Assembly (NCBI RefSeq): GCF_946407605.1
Contig: NZ_CAMJOS010000009.1
Location: 38,362 to 102,361 of the forward strand
From: an uncultured Prevotella sp.
GTDB lineage: Bacteria; Bacteroidota; Bacteroidia; Bacteroidales; Bacteroidaceae
DNA: 64,000 bases
Direction of reading: 5' to 3'
Part shown: in pieces, positions 13,882 to 21,566 of the stretch
Layout of the letters: each line of letters begins with the position of its first letter
How positions within the stretch are numbered: position 1 is the stretch's first letter
Notes under the pieces: model-generated
Seen by the model: only the letters and a program-made list of their open reading frames with translations
Database searches by the model: none
What the model was told of the DNA's origin: nothing
Program-made: the position numbers and the translations under genes

Positions 13882-15900
13882 ATGCTAAAAACTGAAAACA
13901 CGATTGTTGATATCAAGTATCAACAGACAGGGACGGCTACTGCCGTAAACCCCTTAGGAATGCGCGAGATGCAGGCAATGGCCTACGAACATCGTAACAA
14001 ACGTTTCCTTCTGATTAAGGCACCTCCAGCCTCTGGAAAGAGCCGCGCACTGATGTTTATTGCACTTGATAAGTTGCAGAATCAGGGACTTAAGAGAGTT
14101 GTGGTGGCTGTGCCTGAAAAGAGTATTGGCCGCTCGTTTAAGAATACCAATCTGACGAATGGTGGCTTCTTTGCCAATTGGGCCGTACCAACATATTTCA
14201 ATCTGACTGATGTCAAAAACGAGCAGGACAAGAAAGGTCGTTTTATTGAATTCTTCCGTCAGAATGGTGCGAAGATACTGGTTTGCGCCCATGCTACCCT
14301 GCGAAATGGCATGAAAGAACTGGAAGACGAAGCTTTTAACGATACATTGTTGGCTATTGACGAGTTTCACCATACCAGTGCTGATGCCAATTCAAATCTT
14401 GGCGACGTGGTGCGCAGAGTGATGAACAACTCCACAGGACATATCGTTGCTATGACAGGAAGCTATTTTAGAGGCGATGGTGTGCCTGTGCTCAGAGCAG
14501 AAGATGAGGCAAGATTCTTCCCTGTAACCTATAATTACTACCAGCAACTAAACGGCTACAAATATTTGAAGAACCTGATTTTGGGTTATCACTTCTATCA
14601 TGGTTCGTATCTGGATCGTATTGGTGAAGTGCTCGATACCACGAAGAAAACGATTATCCACATACCCAGTGTGAATGCACGTAGTTCAACGGGACTCGGT
14701 AAGTATACTGAGACTGGCGAAATCATGAAAGTGATAGGTACTGTCGAATCAAAAGATTATAATACTGGTATTTATAATGTAAGAACTGCTGATGGCAGAC
14801 TGCTGAAGGTAGCAGACCTTGTGGAAGACGACCAGAAGGAGCGCAATATGGTGCAAGGATATCTGCAAAACATCAAGCATCGTGACGATGTGGACATTAT
14901 TATTGCACTGGGTACAGCCAAGGAAGGATTTGACTGGCAGTGGTGTGAGATGTGTCTGACGGTTGGTGTACGTGGTTCGCTGACTGAAGTGATACAGATT
15001 ATTGGAAGATGTACGCGTGACTGTGAAGGAAAAGAAACGGCTCGTTTTGTGAACCTGATAGCAATGCCGGATGCCGAGCAGGCAGAAGTGAAAGTGGCGG
15101 TAAATGACTTTTTGAAAGCAATTACCGCGTCGCTTCTGATGGAACAGGTGATGGCACCCAGTTGGAAGTTTAAAACCATTAAGGACGAAGACGACGGTAA
15201 AGGCGATTTGACGCATACTATTGTTGTGGAAGGACTGAAGCCGCTGTCAAGCGAAAAGACAAAGACGATTGTTGAAAGTCAACTTGATGATTTGAAGGCT
15301 GCTGTATTGCAGGACGACATGATGGTCAAGGCGTTGAGTGGTTCTACTACAGCAGAAACGATTACCCAGCATATCATTCCAAAGATAATACGTGAACGTT
15401 ATCCGGAGTTGACGGACGAAGAAATTGAGGAGGTGCGTCAGCGTTTGCTCCTCGACACCATCATTAAAGGCAATGATATTGTTAATGAAAAAGGTGAGCC
15501 AATCTCTTCGATACCAAGTAGTGGCGATGGTGAAGAGAAGAGTGAAGGAAACAGGCTGATAAAGATTGCCAATAGGTTTATCAATATTGACCAACTTAGT
15601 ATTAACTTGATTGACACGATAAATCCTTTCCAGCGTGCTTACGAAGTTATATCTAAGTCGGTAGATGCTAAGACGCTCAAACTGATACAAGATACTATTG
15701 CAGAGCAGAAATATGATATGACCTTAGAACAGGCCATCATTCTGTTCAAGGGTCCGTTGAAAGAATATGTGGCTGAGCATGATGGGAAAATACCATCAAT
15801 GGATGATCCTGATCCAAGAGTAAGGGAGTTAGCCGTGGCTTATGCAAAGATATGGAACCAGAAACGCCGTCAATTGAGCGGACTAGAAATAGGAGAGTAG
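13882..15900 (+). CDS. Superfamily 2 helicase, type III restriction-like
   Basis: 672 residues. ATP-dependent DNA translocase or helicase. Walker A is APPASGKS (about residue 46), the DEAD-box variant is IDEFHH (about 158) and motif III-like VAMTGSYFRGDG follows. The second RecA domain carries IIALGTAKEGFDW and motif VI QIIGRCTRDCEGK (about 372). The C-terminal ~250 residues are helical with no recognised domain; no nuclease motif is visible. It lies 4 bases before the next gene. It is likely the motor that couples methylation status to cleavage in a restriction-like system (inference from context). Confidence 0.8.
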   Translation: MLKTENTIVDIKYQQTGTATAVNPLGMREMQAMAYEHRNKRFLLIKAPPASGKSRALMFIALDKLQNQGLKRVVVAVPEKSIGRSFKNTNLTNGGFFANWAVPTYFNLTDVKNEQDKKGRFIEFFRQNGAKILVCAHATLRNGMKELEDEAFNDTLLAIDEFHHTSADANSNLGDVVRRVMNNSTGHIVAMTGSYFRGDGVPVLRAEDEARFFPVTYNYYQQLNGYKYLKNLILGYHFYHGSYLDRIGEVLDTTKKTIIHIPSVNARSSTGLGKYTETGEIMKVIGTVESKDYNTGIYNVRTADGRLLKVADLVEDDQKERNMVQGYLQNIKHRDDVDIIIALGTAKEGFDWQWCEMCLTVGVRGSLTEVIQIIGRCTRDCEGKETARFVNLIAMPDAEQAEVKVAVNDFLKAITASLLMEQVMAPSWKFKTIKDEDDGKGDLTHTIVVEGLKPLSSEKTKTIVESQLDDLKAAVLQDDMMVKALSGSTTAETITQHIIPKIIRERYPELTDEEIEEVRQRLLLDTIIKGNDIVNEKGEPISSIPSSGDGEEKSEGNRLIKIANRFINIDQLSINLIDTINPFQRAYEVISKSVDAKTLKLIQDTIAEQKYDMTLEQAIILFKGPLKEYVAEHDGKIPSMDDPDPRVRELAVAYAKIWNQKRRQLSGLEIGE

Positions 15901-15904
15901 AGGC

Positions 15905-16147
15905 ATGAGTATGATTATAAGAGACATCAAGAAAGAATTGCTTGAACTATTTGATGATCCTTTGTTGGATGGCGCACGTCCTTTTGCTAAGGCCATTACT
16001 GCAGATGACAGAATCATGCAGAAGATTGCTGAGATAAAGGAATGGATAGCTCAAAATGGTCGTGAACCACAAAAGAATGGTAACTTGAAAGAGAAACTAA
16101 TGTTTGCATCATTAACGACATTAAAAGAAAAGGGATTATGGACATAG
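15905..16147 (+). CDS. Small protein, detached N-terminal region of the GIY-YIG gene
   Basis: 80 residues. Starts 4 bases after the helicase and overlaps the next gene by 10 bases. It contains LLELFDDPLLD, and the following protein opens with LEALFDDPLLN, so the two share an N-terminal motif. The stretch DDRIMQKIAEIKEWIAQNG and REPQKNGNLKEKLMF resembles the leader region that in related GIY-YIG proteins is, as I recall, fused in one chain. It probably works with the nuclease, perhaps as a docking peptide to the helicase. Confidence 0.6.
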   Translation: MSMIIRDIKKELLELFDDPLLDGARPFAKAITADDRIMQKIAEIKEWIAQNGREPQKNGNLKEKLMFASLTTLKEKGLWT

Positions 16148-17361
16148 ATAAAGAATTGGAGGCATTGTTTGATGACCCATTGTTGAATGTTAGCGAAGAA
16201 GAAAAGAGTCTTTTTGAAATTCCACAGGATATGCGAAGGGTGATTGCCAAGAAGAAAGCTGATTATGTGGCCCAACATAAACTCTGCGAGAACTTCGATG
16301 ATTACAAACCCTTATTTGCGAAGGTACATCGTGAGTTGAAACAAGGACTGCGCTCGTTGGTCAAAATTACCAAGACTGCTACACTCGCTGAAGGTCGCTT
16401 TTATTTTGTAAGTGGACAAATGCTATTGTTGGAAAAGATAGGGGAACTGAAGAAAAGTAGTAACTTCCTTCCAGATGCGAGAACGCGTTGTATTTATGAG
16501 AATGGTACTGAGTCGGACATCCTGTTACAAACACTTCGAAAGAATGTTGTGGGTGACGGGTATGCAGTAACAGAATTGCAGGAAGATGTTAATGGCAAGT
16601 TCTTTAGCAATTCTGATATAACAGCAGATGACAAAGTGACGGGCTACATTTATGTACTTAGTTCATTATCGCAAGACCCTGTTATCAAAGACGTAAAGCA
16701 TCTCTATAAGATTGGATTCTCGACAAATAGTGTTGAGCAAAGAATAGCAAATGCTGAGAATGAACCCACATACTTGATGGCTCCAGTAAAGATTCAAGCT
16801 ACCTATAAGGTAGTTAATGTAAATTCTCAGAAGTTTGAAGACTTGATACATCAGGTATTAAAGCCAGCTCAATTCCAAGTGTCTGTATTCGACGATAAAG
16901 GTGCAGAGCATCAACCTCAAGAATGGTTCATAGTACCTTTGCCTGTTGTGGATGTAATTATCCAAAAAATCATGGATGGAAGTATTGTAGGATACACTTA
17001 TAATCCTGAGCAAGAATGTTTGGAAAAACGAATAATAAAGGAGAAGTCTACATTCGATACCAAAGGCATGAAGGTTCTGACACTCAATATCAAGAAGATA
17101 TACTTTGATGATATTCTGAGTGGTGCAAAGAAGATAGAGTATAGAGAATTGAAGCAGACGACACTCAACAAATATACCTATCTGGATGAATCTGATGGAA
17201 AACGCTATCTACGTCGATATGATGCAATACGTCTTTTTGTCGGTTATCATAAAGCTAGAGAAAGCGCCTTGGTTCAGGTGAAGGATATCACGTACAGGAA
17301 TGGTGTCGTGGAATATCATTTAGGATTAATCTTAGAAGTAATAAATAATAAGCATAAGTAA
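16138..17361 (+). CDS. GIY-YIG (T5orf172-type) nuclease with C-terminal ASCH domain
   Basis: 407 residues. Residues 1-150 are helical and begin with the FDDPLL motif. A GIY-YIG/T5orf172-type nuclease fold spans about 165-280: GYIYVLSS, LYKIGFS, QRI and the glutamate-bearing helix KFEDLIHQVL. From about residue 310 a PUA-like ASCH domain follows: MKVLTLNIKKIYFDDILSG, KKIEYREL and LRRYDAIRLFVGY. ASCH domains bind RNA or modified nucleosides. The likely role is the cleavage subunit of the island, with the ASCH domain reading target or modification state (inference). Confidence 0.75.
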   Translation: MDIDKELEALFDDPLLNVSEEEKSLFEIPQDMRRVIAKKKADYVAQHKLCENFDDYKPLFAKVHRELKQGLRSLVKITKTATLAEGRFYFVSGQMLLLEKIGELKKSSNFLPDARTRCIYENGTESDILLQTLRKNVVGDGYAVTELQEDVNGKFFSNSDITADDKVTGYIYVLSSLSQDPVIKDVKHLYKIGFSTNSVEQRIANAENEPTYLMAPVKIQATYKVVNVNSQKFEDLIHQVLKPAQFQVSVFDDKGAEHQPQEWFIVPLPVVDVIIQKIMDGSIVGYTYNPEQECLEKRIIKEKSTFDTKGMKVLTLNIKKIYFDDILSGAKKIEYRELKQTTLNKYTYLDESDGKRYLRRYDAIRLFVGYHKARESALVQVKDITYRNGVVEYHLGLILEVINNKHK

Positions 17362-17478
17362 ATCAAGTACACGCCTGAACCGACCCAGTTGTGTTCCGGC
17401 CTGACCTACGATGAGGTGCTTATCATAGACCCAACTCCGCCATTCACGCAAGAAGATTACGAACAAGACAACTTATAA
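17362..17478 (+). pseudogene. Open stretch continuing in frame after the GIY-YIG stop
   Basis: After the TAA at 17359-17361 the same frame stays open for 38 codons to a TAA at 17476-17478, ending LIIDPTPPFTQEDYEQDNL. It has no start codon and reads like a real protein tail. It is most likely the remnant of a gene end lost between the nuclease and PLD genes; stop-codon readthrough is possible but unsupported. Confidence 0.35.
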
Positions 17479-17484
17479 GAAAAG

Positions 17485-18240
17485 ATGCCCATCAATAAAT
17501 ACATAAGTACCAAAGATGCGGTCCGTCTAACCGGTCTTTCAACGCAGGAAATTTACGACCTGATTCATAACGGTACGCTTCCAGCTCGCAAAGCCCCCAA
17601 AAGCGGATGGCGTATTATGCCACAAGATCTGGCTGGATTAGGATTGATTAAGAATGAGTCAGACTCTATTGAAGAAGTTCCTCAAACGGAGGACTATATT
17701 TCTTATGTAGCAGATGAGGAGCATTACTCAGAGGTATTCAAACGGATGACAGAAGTGAAACATAGCTTGAAAATAGCAACGGCAAATCTAAAGAACTTTA
17801 GCGTTACTATTGAGTCAGATAGCGGAGATGAAAAACTACGCTTATGCGACTTCTTCCTGTTACTTGTGGAGCGAGGTGTTCATGTTCAGGTGGTGTGCAT
17901 GAAGCCTTTCGGATTCTACCTGTACACAAAGGAAAACTGCCCTCAACTTTTGGACAATCCTCTCTTCGAGTTACGTTATAACGAGCACAACCATATGAAA
18001 TTATTCGTCTTTGATGATGAATGTGCTTACATTGGTTCTGCCAACATCACCTCGGCTGCTATAGGCATGCGGGTAAAAAGAAATCATGAAGCAGGGATGT
18101 TGGTTAGTGGGGAGAATCTAATAATGGCACCACTACGTCATTTTGAAAAGGTTTGGGATAATCCAGACATATTTAAACATACCTGGAAACGTTTTACCAA
18201 AATGGCAAAGGAGTTAGAAAAAGCAGTATTATCTAAATAA
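17485..18240 (+). CDS. Phospholipase D-family nuclease with N-terminal helix-turn-helix
   Basis: 251 residues. Residues 1-55 form an excisionase/MerR-like DNA-binding segment (YISTKDAVRLTGLSTQEIYD, LPARKAPKSGWRI). Residues 75-250 form a PLD-like domain with one HKD motif, HMKLFVFD (about 170) and GSANITSAA (about 184), the single-motif type that acts as a dimer, as in DrmC and Nuc-like nucleases. It probably cleaves phosphodiester bonds of DNA. It follows the GIY-YIG gene by 123 bases with no clear promoter, so it is likely co-transcribed. The HTH would tether the nuclease to a DNA site. Confidence 0.75.
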   Translation: MPINKYISTKDAVRLTGLSTQEIYDLIHNGTLPARKAPKSGWRIMPQDLAGLGLIKNESDSIEEVPQTEDYISYVADEEHYSEVFKRMTEVKHSLKIATANLKNFSVTIESDSGDEKLRLCDFFLLLVERGVHVQVVCMKPFGFYLYTKENCPQLLDNPLFELRYNEHNHMKLFVFDDECAYIGSANITSAAIGMRVKRNHEAGMLVSGENLIMAPLRHFEKVWDNPDIFKHTWKRFTKMAKELEKAVLSK

Positions 18241-18256
18241 ATTCTCTTTTGTTCGT

Positions 18257-18286
18257 TTTGGCTGAACAAAAAAATGATTATCTTTG
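18257..18286 (+). promoter_or_regulatory. Promoter of the ASCH-like gene
   Basis: TTTG at 18257-18260, gap 18, TATCTTTG at 18279-18286. Confidence 0.7.
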
Positions 18287-18330
18287 CAAACAGAAAACAA
18301 TAATTACGTATAACTAAAAATCATAAGACT

Positions 18331-18753
18331 ATGAGTAAGAATTTGAAATCCAAGTTTGTGGATATTTGCGGAGGCGAAACTCTCATTAAACTGAATTCTG
18401 ATGACAATGATAACGTTCTAAAACTTAAAGTCAATAAGGATACGTTTAAGAGCATTGTAAGCGGTAAGACGAAAGTATATACAGATGCGATTTCTCCTAA
18501 AAATCTCAGTATGTTCTTTGTTCTGAATGAAGATGGGACTGTGAAGGAGATTAAGGGCGTTCCGCAGTTAAGGAAGTATGAGGCAATTCAATTCATCAAC
18601 AAAGATGAGTCATATACCTGTCAGATAAACAATGCTGATGTGGTATATATGAATCCTGATATTGGAAATATCATACCTTATTCTGAATTAGAGGATGAAA
18701 ACATTGACTATACTGACTGCATGATATCCTATACTTTGGGGGAAAAGGTTTAA
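18331..18753 (+). CDS. ASCH-like protein, 140 residues
   Basis: Aligns by eye with the ASCH domain at the end of the GIY-YIG protein: LKLKVNKDTFKSIVSGKTKV matches LTLNIKKIYFDDILSGAKKI, and LRKYEAIQFINKD matches LRRYDAIRLFVGY. It is therefore probably a PUA-superfamily nucleic-acid or modified-base binding domain. It has its own promoter, 90 bases after the PLD gene. It may be a regulator, an immunity factor or an accessory reader for the island. No catalytic residues are recognised. Confidence 0.6.
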   Translation: MSKNLKSKFVDICGGETLIKLNSDDNDNVLKLKVNKDTFKSIVSGKTKVYTDAISPKNLSMFFVLNEDGTVKEIKGVPQLRKYEAIQFINKDESYTCQINNADVVYMNPDIGNIIPYSELEDENIDYTDCMISYTLGEKV

Positions 18754-18776
18754 TTATCTTTTAAATATTTCATCTG

Positions 18777-18810
18777 TTTGCTCTTAGTGAACAAATATTG
18801 ATTATCTTTG
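18777..18810 (+). promoter_or_regulatory. Promoter of the candidate small RNA at the right edge
   Basis: TTTG at 18777-18780, gap 22, TATCTTTG at 18803-18810. No gene starts downstream, only a structured sequence and a T run. Confidence 0.6.
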
Positions 18811-18814
18811 CATC

Positions 18815-18887
18815 GGAATCCATAATGGCAGGGCATCGCAATGCCCAGTATGAGGGCGCGAGTCCTGCCATGTGGGTTCCTTTTTTT
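18815..18887 (+). ncRNA. Candidate 73-base structured small RNA
   Basis: It begins about 5 bases after the -7 box. GGAATCC (18815-18821) pairs with GGGTTCC (18874-18880), GGCAGG (18827-18832) with CCTGCC (18864-18869), and GGGCAT with ATGCCC forms an inner hairpin (18831-18846, competing for two bases). Seven T residues follow at 18881-18887. The outer stem looks tRNA-like, but there is no proper T or anticodon arm and no CCA. A free-standing RNA is the best reading. Confidence 0.5.
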
Positions 18888-19440
18888 GTTGAAGCAGAAA
18901 GACTTTAAGTTACATTTTGGTAAGGAAATTGATTTCTCTACCAAAGTACACTAGGGACAGGTGAGCGTCTCGCCTAACGGATGATGGTAGAGGGCTGATG
19001 GCTGAAGGATGATGTCATGCTCTCTGTCGAAGTAGACTCCGCAAAGATACAGTCACTTTCGGGTCTTTTCTGACGTTCCTTTCATCCGTTCCAATGGTGT
19101 TTTGCAGTCGTTCCGATGATACTTTACCCCCCTAAAGTATCATCGGAACGAGTCGTAGATGCCATCGGAAGCACCTGAAGATGACGTCGGAACGAGTGTA
19201 AGATGACGTCAGTCACAGAGCCACATACCAAGGAGATAGTTTGCACGCAGAATTCGCCTTGAATTTACACAGAATTCGCCTTGAATTTACGCAGAATTCG
19301 CCTTGAATTTACGCAGAATTCGCCTTGAATTTACGCAGAGTCGTCGGGAAATACCGATAGTTGCTTTATAAGGACTATATACGATATAGTCCCTATTCCT
19401 ATAAATAGGGACATATAGTCATAGATAGACCATTTGGAGG
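18888..19440. repeat. Gene-free repeat region
   Basis: No gene is seen. From left to right: heptamer-like repeats (GGCTGATGGCTGAAGGATG, near 18981-19013); an 18-base perfect inverted repeat (19109-19126 with 19133-19150) around six C; scattered copies of the same CATCGGAA-type words to 19207; four to five copies of a 22-base tandem unit, CAGAATTCGCCTTGAATTTA plus two bases (about 19250-19338); then two perfect hairpins, GGACTATAT/ATATAGTCC and CCCTATT/AATAGGG (about 19370-19411). The last two may terminate the glycan operon arriving from the right. Confidence 0.7.
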
Positions 19441-19479
19441 TCTATCATGACGTATATGAGAATTGGAGAATTGAGGCAG

Positions 19480-20583
19480 TTATTGCTTGTACAGCGTTTC
19501 GTATTGGCGGGCGACCTTGAGGTGGTCGTGATGACGGCGGACATAGTCGATGCTCTGACGCTTGAGGTCGGGGATGCGCTCTGGATGGAGGATGAGGTCT
19601 TCGAGGGCATTGCGGACGCTGTCGTAGGTGGGCTCAACGTTGATGATGGGGCGCAGCTCGGTCTCGCCGAGGATGTCGTAGCTTTCGGGCTCACCACCGC
19701 CAATACAGATGATGCCCTTCGACATGGCCAGCAGGGGATTCATGGAGGGGGTATAGCTGTAGAGCTGGTCGAGGATGGCGTCGCTGCCGTCCATCAGTCG
19801 CTGGTACTCGGCAAAGGGCACGCCCTCAACCTTGATGAGCTGCATCTTGTCGGGGTGGGCCTGGAGCACGTCTTCGGCAGCACGGAGCATGATGTCGGTG
19901 CCCTTGTAGGCGCTGCGGCCGCGGCTGATACCTATGAAGATTTTGGTGAAGGGTGAAGGGTGAAGGGTGAAGGGATTTTGGTGAAGGGAGTTCGCAGGCA
20001 TCTTGATGGGGAGGGGGATGAAGGAGAGCTTTTCGCGGAAGTGGGGCTGGTAGCAGACGTAGTCTTCGTAGAGGCCGGCGACGATATGGTCGCAATGGGT
20101 GGCGATGTAGCGGTTGAGCGTCTCCTTGGCGGTGCCCAGCCAGTCGCGCTGCTCTCTGACGGCACACTCATCGGTGCGCAGCTGGTCGCCAATGTTGAAG
20201 TCGCTATAGCGCAGGGGCTTGTAGTTGGTGCACTCGCTGACCCAGTAATAGTCCATGCCCATGGCGCAGAGCACCACCTTACGGTTGTGGCGGCGCAGGT
20301 ATTTGAAGATGGGGAGGATGCGCTCGGCCTTCATCTCGAGGAACATGGGGTTGATGAGTTGCACCACGTCGTAGCCACGCCAGCGCGGCAGGCACGACAG
20401 CACCTTGGCCGACAGGCGCAGTCCGCCCAGAGGACCTTCGTGGCGCGTGAGGTCGATGTCGCGCGGATAGTCTTTCCAGAAGTCGCCATTGGAGGCCACC
20501 GTGACGTGGTGGCCCAGCGTGCGCAGTCCTTCGGCCAGTGTAGCGTGGACGTTGCTGTATTCGCCCAGTAGCAGTATCTTCAT
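19480..20583 (-). CDS. Glycosyltransferase, GT4-like (GT-B fold)
   Basis: 367 residues. N-terminal MKILLLGEYSNVHATLAEGL and the C-terminal nucleotide-sugar half with FIGISRGRSAYKGTD and ILDQLYSYTPSMNPLLAMSKG followed by GGEPESYD are typical of retaining GT4-type enzymes. Donor and acceptor are unknown. Last gene of the glycan operon; its ATG overlaps the stop of the preceding gene by 4 bases. Between the two domains (about residues 198-215) a heptamer repeat encodes NSLHQNPFTLHPSPFT, an insertion not expected in the family. Confidence 0.8.
   Translation of the reverse strand: MKILLLGEYSNVHATLAEGLRTLGHHVTVASNGDFWKDYPRDIDLTRHEGPLGGLRLSAKVLSCLPRWRGYDVVQLINPMFLEMKAERILPIFKYLRRHNRKVVLCAMGMDYYWVSECTNYKPLRYSDFNIGDQLRTDECAVREQRDWLGTAKETLNRYIATHCDHIVAGLYEDYVCYQPHFREKLSFIPLPIKMPANSLHQNPFTLHPSPFTKIFIGISRGRSAYKGTDIMLRAAEDVLQAHPDKMQLIKVEGVPFAEYQRLMDGSDAILDQLYSYTPSMNPLLAMSKGIICIGGGEPESYDILGETELRPIINVEPTYDSVRNALEDLILHPERIPDLKRQSIDYVRRHHDHLKVARQYETLYKQ
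19944..19990. repeat. In-frame GGTGAAG heptamer repeat
   Basis: Several tandem copies of GGTGAAG interrupted by GATTTT, lying inside the GT4 gene. The coding (minus) strand reads the stop-free orientation. Confidence 0.75.
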
Positions 20584-21566
20584 CTCTCTCTCTTGATAAG
20601 GGGCAGGGTGCGGAACAGGAAGGCCAGGCCAATCTTGTTGGTGGTGAGACGGCGGAACCAGGTGTATTTCTTGGTGTAGTCCTTGTCGGGCAGGGGAAAG
20701 AGGCTGCGGCTGCGCAGCTCGTTGAGCTGGCGGTCGAGGTATTTCTTGTTGCGTGTCTCGACGATGACGTTGTAGATATAGTCCATGGTGAGCTGGTGGA
20801 CGCGGCGCTGCAGGGCGAGGCGGTCGAGCGAGGTGAACGACGAGCGTTCGATGCTGAAGGCCGACGTGCAGAGGTCGTTGAGGCGGTAGATGACGGCCTT
20901 GAAGTCGTTGAGGCGACGGAGCATCTTACGCAGGTTCTTGCTGGTGGTGATGGACTCGCTGCGCTGACGATAGAAATAGGCTGGGGCGCTGGTGCGGATG
21001 ACAGACTCGGCACGCAGCAGGAGCAGCGGTGTGAACTCCTCGTCTTCGTGGCAGATGCCTGGCGTGAACCTGAGGTTGCCCATGGTGGTGGCCTTGAACA
21101 GATAGCCGCAGGCGGTGGCCCTGATATTATTATGGCGCATGAGGTCGCTGCCACTGATGGCGGGCAGGTCGTCGTAGGAGTACTGCTTAGCCTGCTTGCG
21201 ACAGAAGTCGAACATCACCATGTCGGGCTGCTGGAAGCGTGCTATGTCGAGGCAGTGTTCGTAGAGGTTGCTGACGAGCGTATCGTCGCCATCGACAAAC
21301 TGGATATAGCGACCCGAGGCGTTCTGCAGTCCGCGGTTGCGGGCGGCGCTGAGTCCGCTGTTGCGCTGCCTGATATATATAATGGTGTCGGCAAGGTCGG
21401 TGAGCGATGCAATAGCGGCACGCTTCGAGCCGTCGTCGACGACGATGATCTCACGCTCAAACTCACGCAGCGACAGACTCATGATGCTGTCGATACACTC
21501 GCGGAGCAGGGACTCGGGCAGGTTGTAGGTGGGGATGATAAAGCTGACTAGTGGTTGCTGTTCCAT
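20580..21566 (-). CDS. Glycosyltransferase family 2
   Basis: 328 residues. GT-A fold inverting transferase: VSFIIPTYNLPESLLRECID opens the nucleotide-binding domain, followed by VVDDGSK, SGLSAARNRGL and the metal-binding FVDGDDT (about 95). HEDEEFTPLLLL supplies the usual ED acid region. It overlaps the upstream GT2 gene by 19 bases and the downstream GT4 by 4, so all are translated from one message. Transfers a sugar onto a lipid-linked glycan in the cytoplasm; specificity unknown. Confidence 0.85.
   Translation of the reverse strand: MEQQPLVSFIIPTYNLPESLLRECIDSIMSLSLREFEREIIVVDDGSKRAAIASLTDLADTIIYIRQRNSGLSAARNRGLQNASGRYIQFVDGDDTLVSNLYEHCLDIARFQQPDMVMFDFCRKQAKQYSYDDLPAISGSDLMRHNNIRATACGYLFKATTMGNLRFTPGICHEDEEFTPLLLLRAESVIRTSAPAYFYRQRSESITTSKNLRKMLRRLNDFKAVIYRLNDLCTSAFSIERSSFTSLDRLALQRRVHQLTMDYIYNVIVETRNKKYLDRQLNELRSRSLFPLPDKDYTKKYTWFRRLTTNKIGLAFLFRTLPLIKRER

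Noticed and set aside
9504..18753. Canonical DISARM or BREX system.
   Set aside because: No DrmA/DrmB (DUF1998), PglZ, BrxC or BrxL-like protein was found; only the methyltransferase, a helicase and a PLD protein are reminiscent.
18815..18887. tRNA gene.
   Set aside because: The 7-base outer stem looks like an acceptor stem, but there is no TTC-type T loop, no 7-base anticodon loop and the 3' end is a T run.
19250..19338. CRISPR array.
   Set aside because: The 22-base units are directly adjacent with no variable spacers, and no cas gene is in the window.
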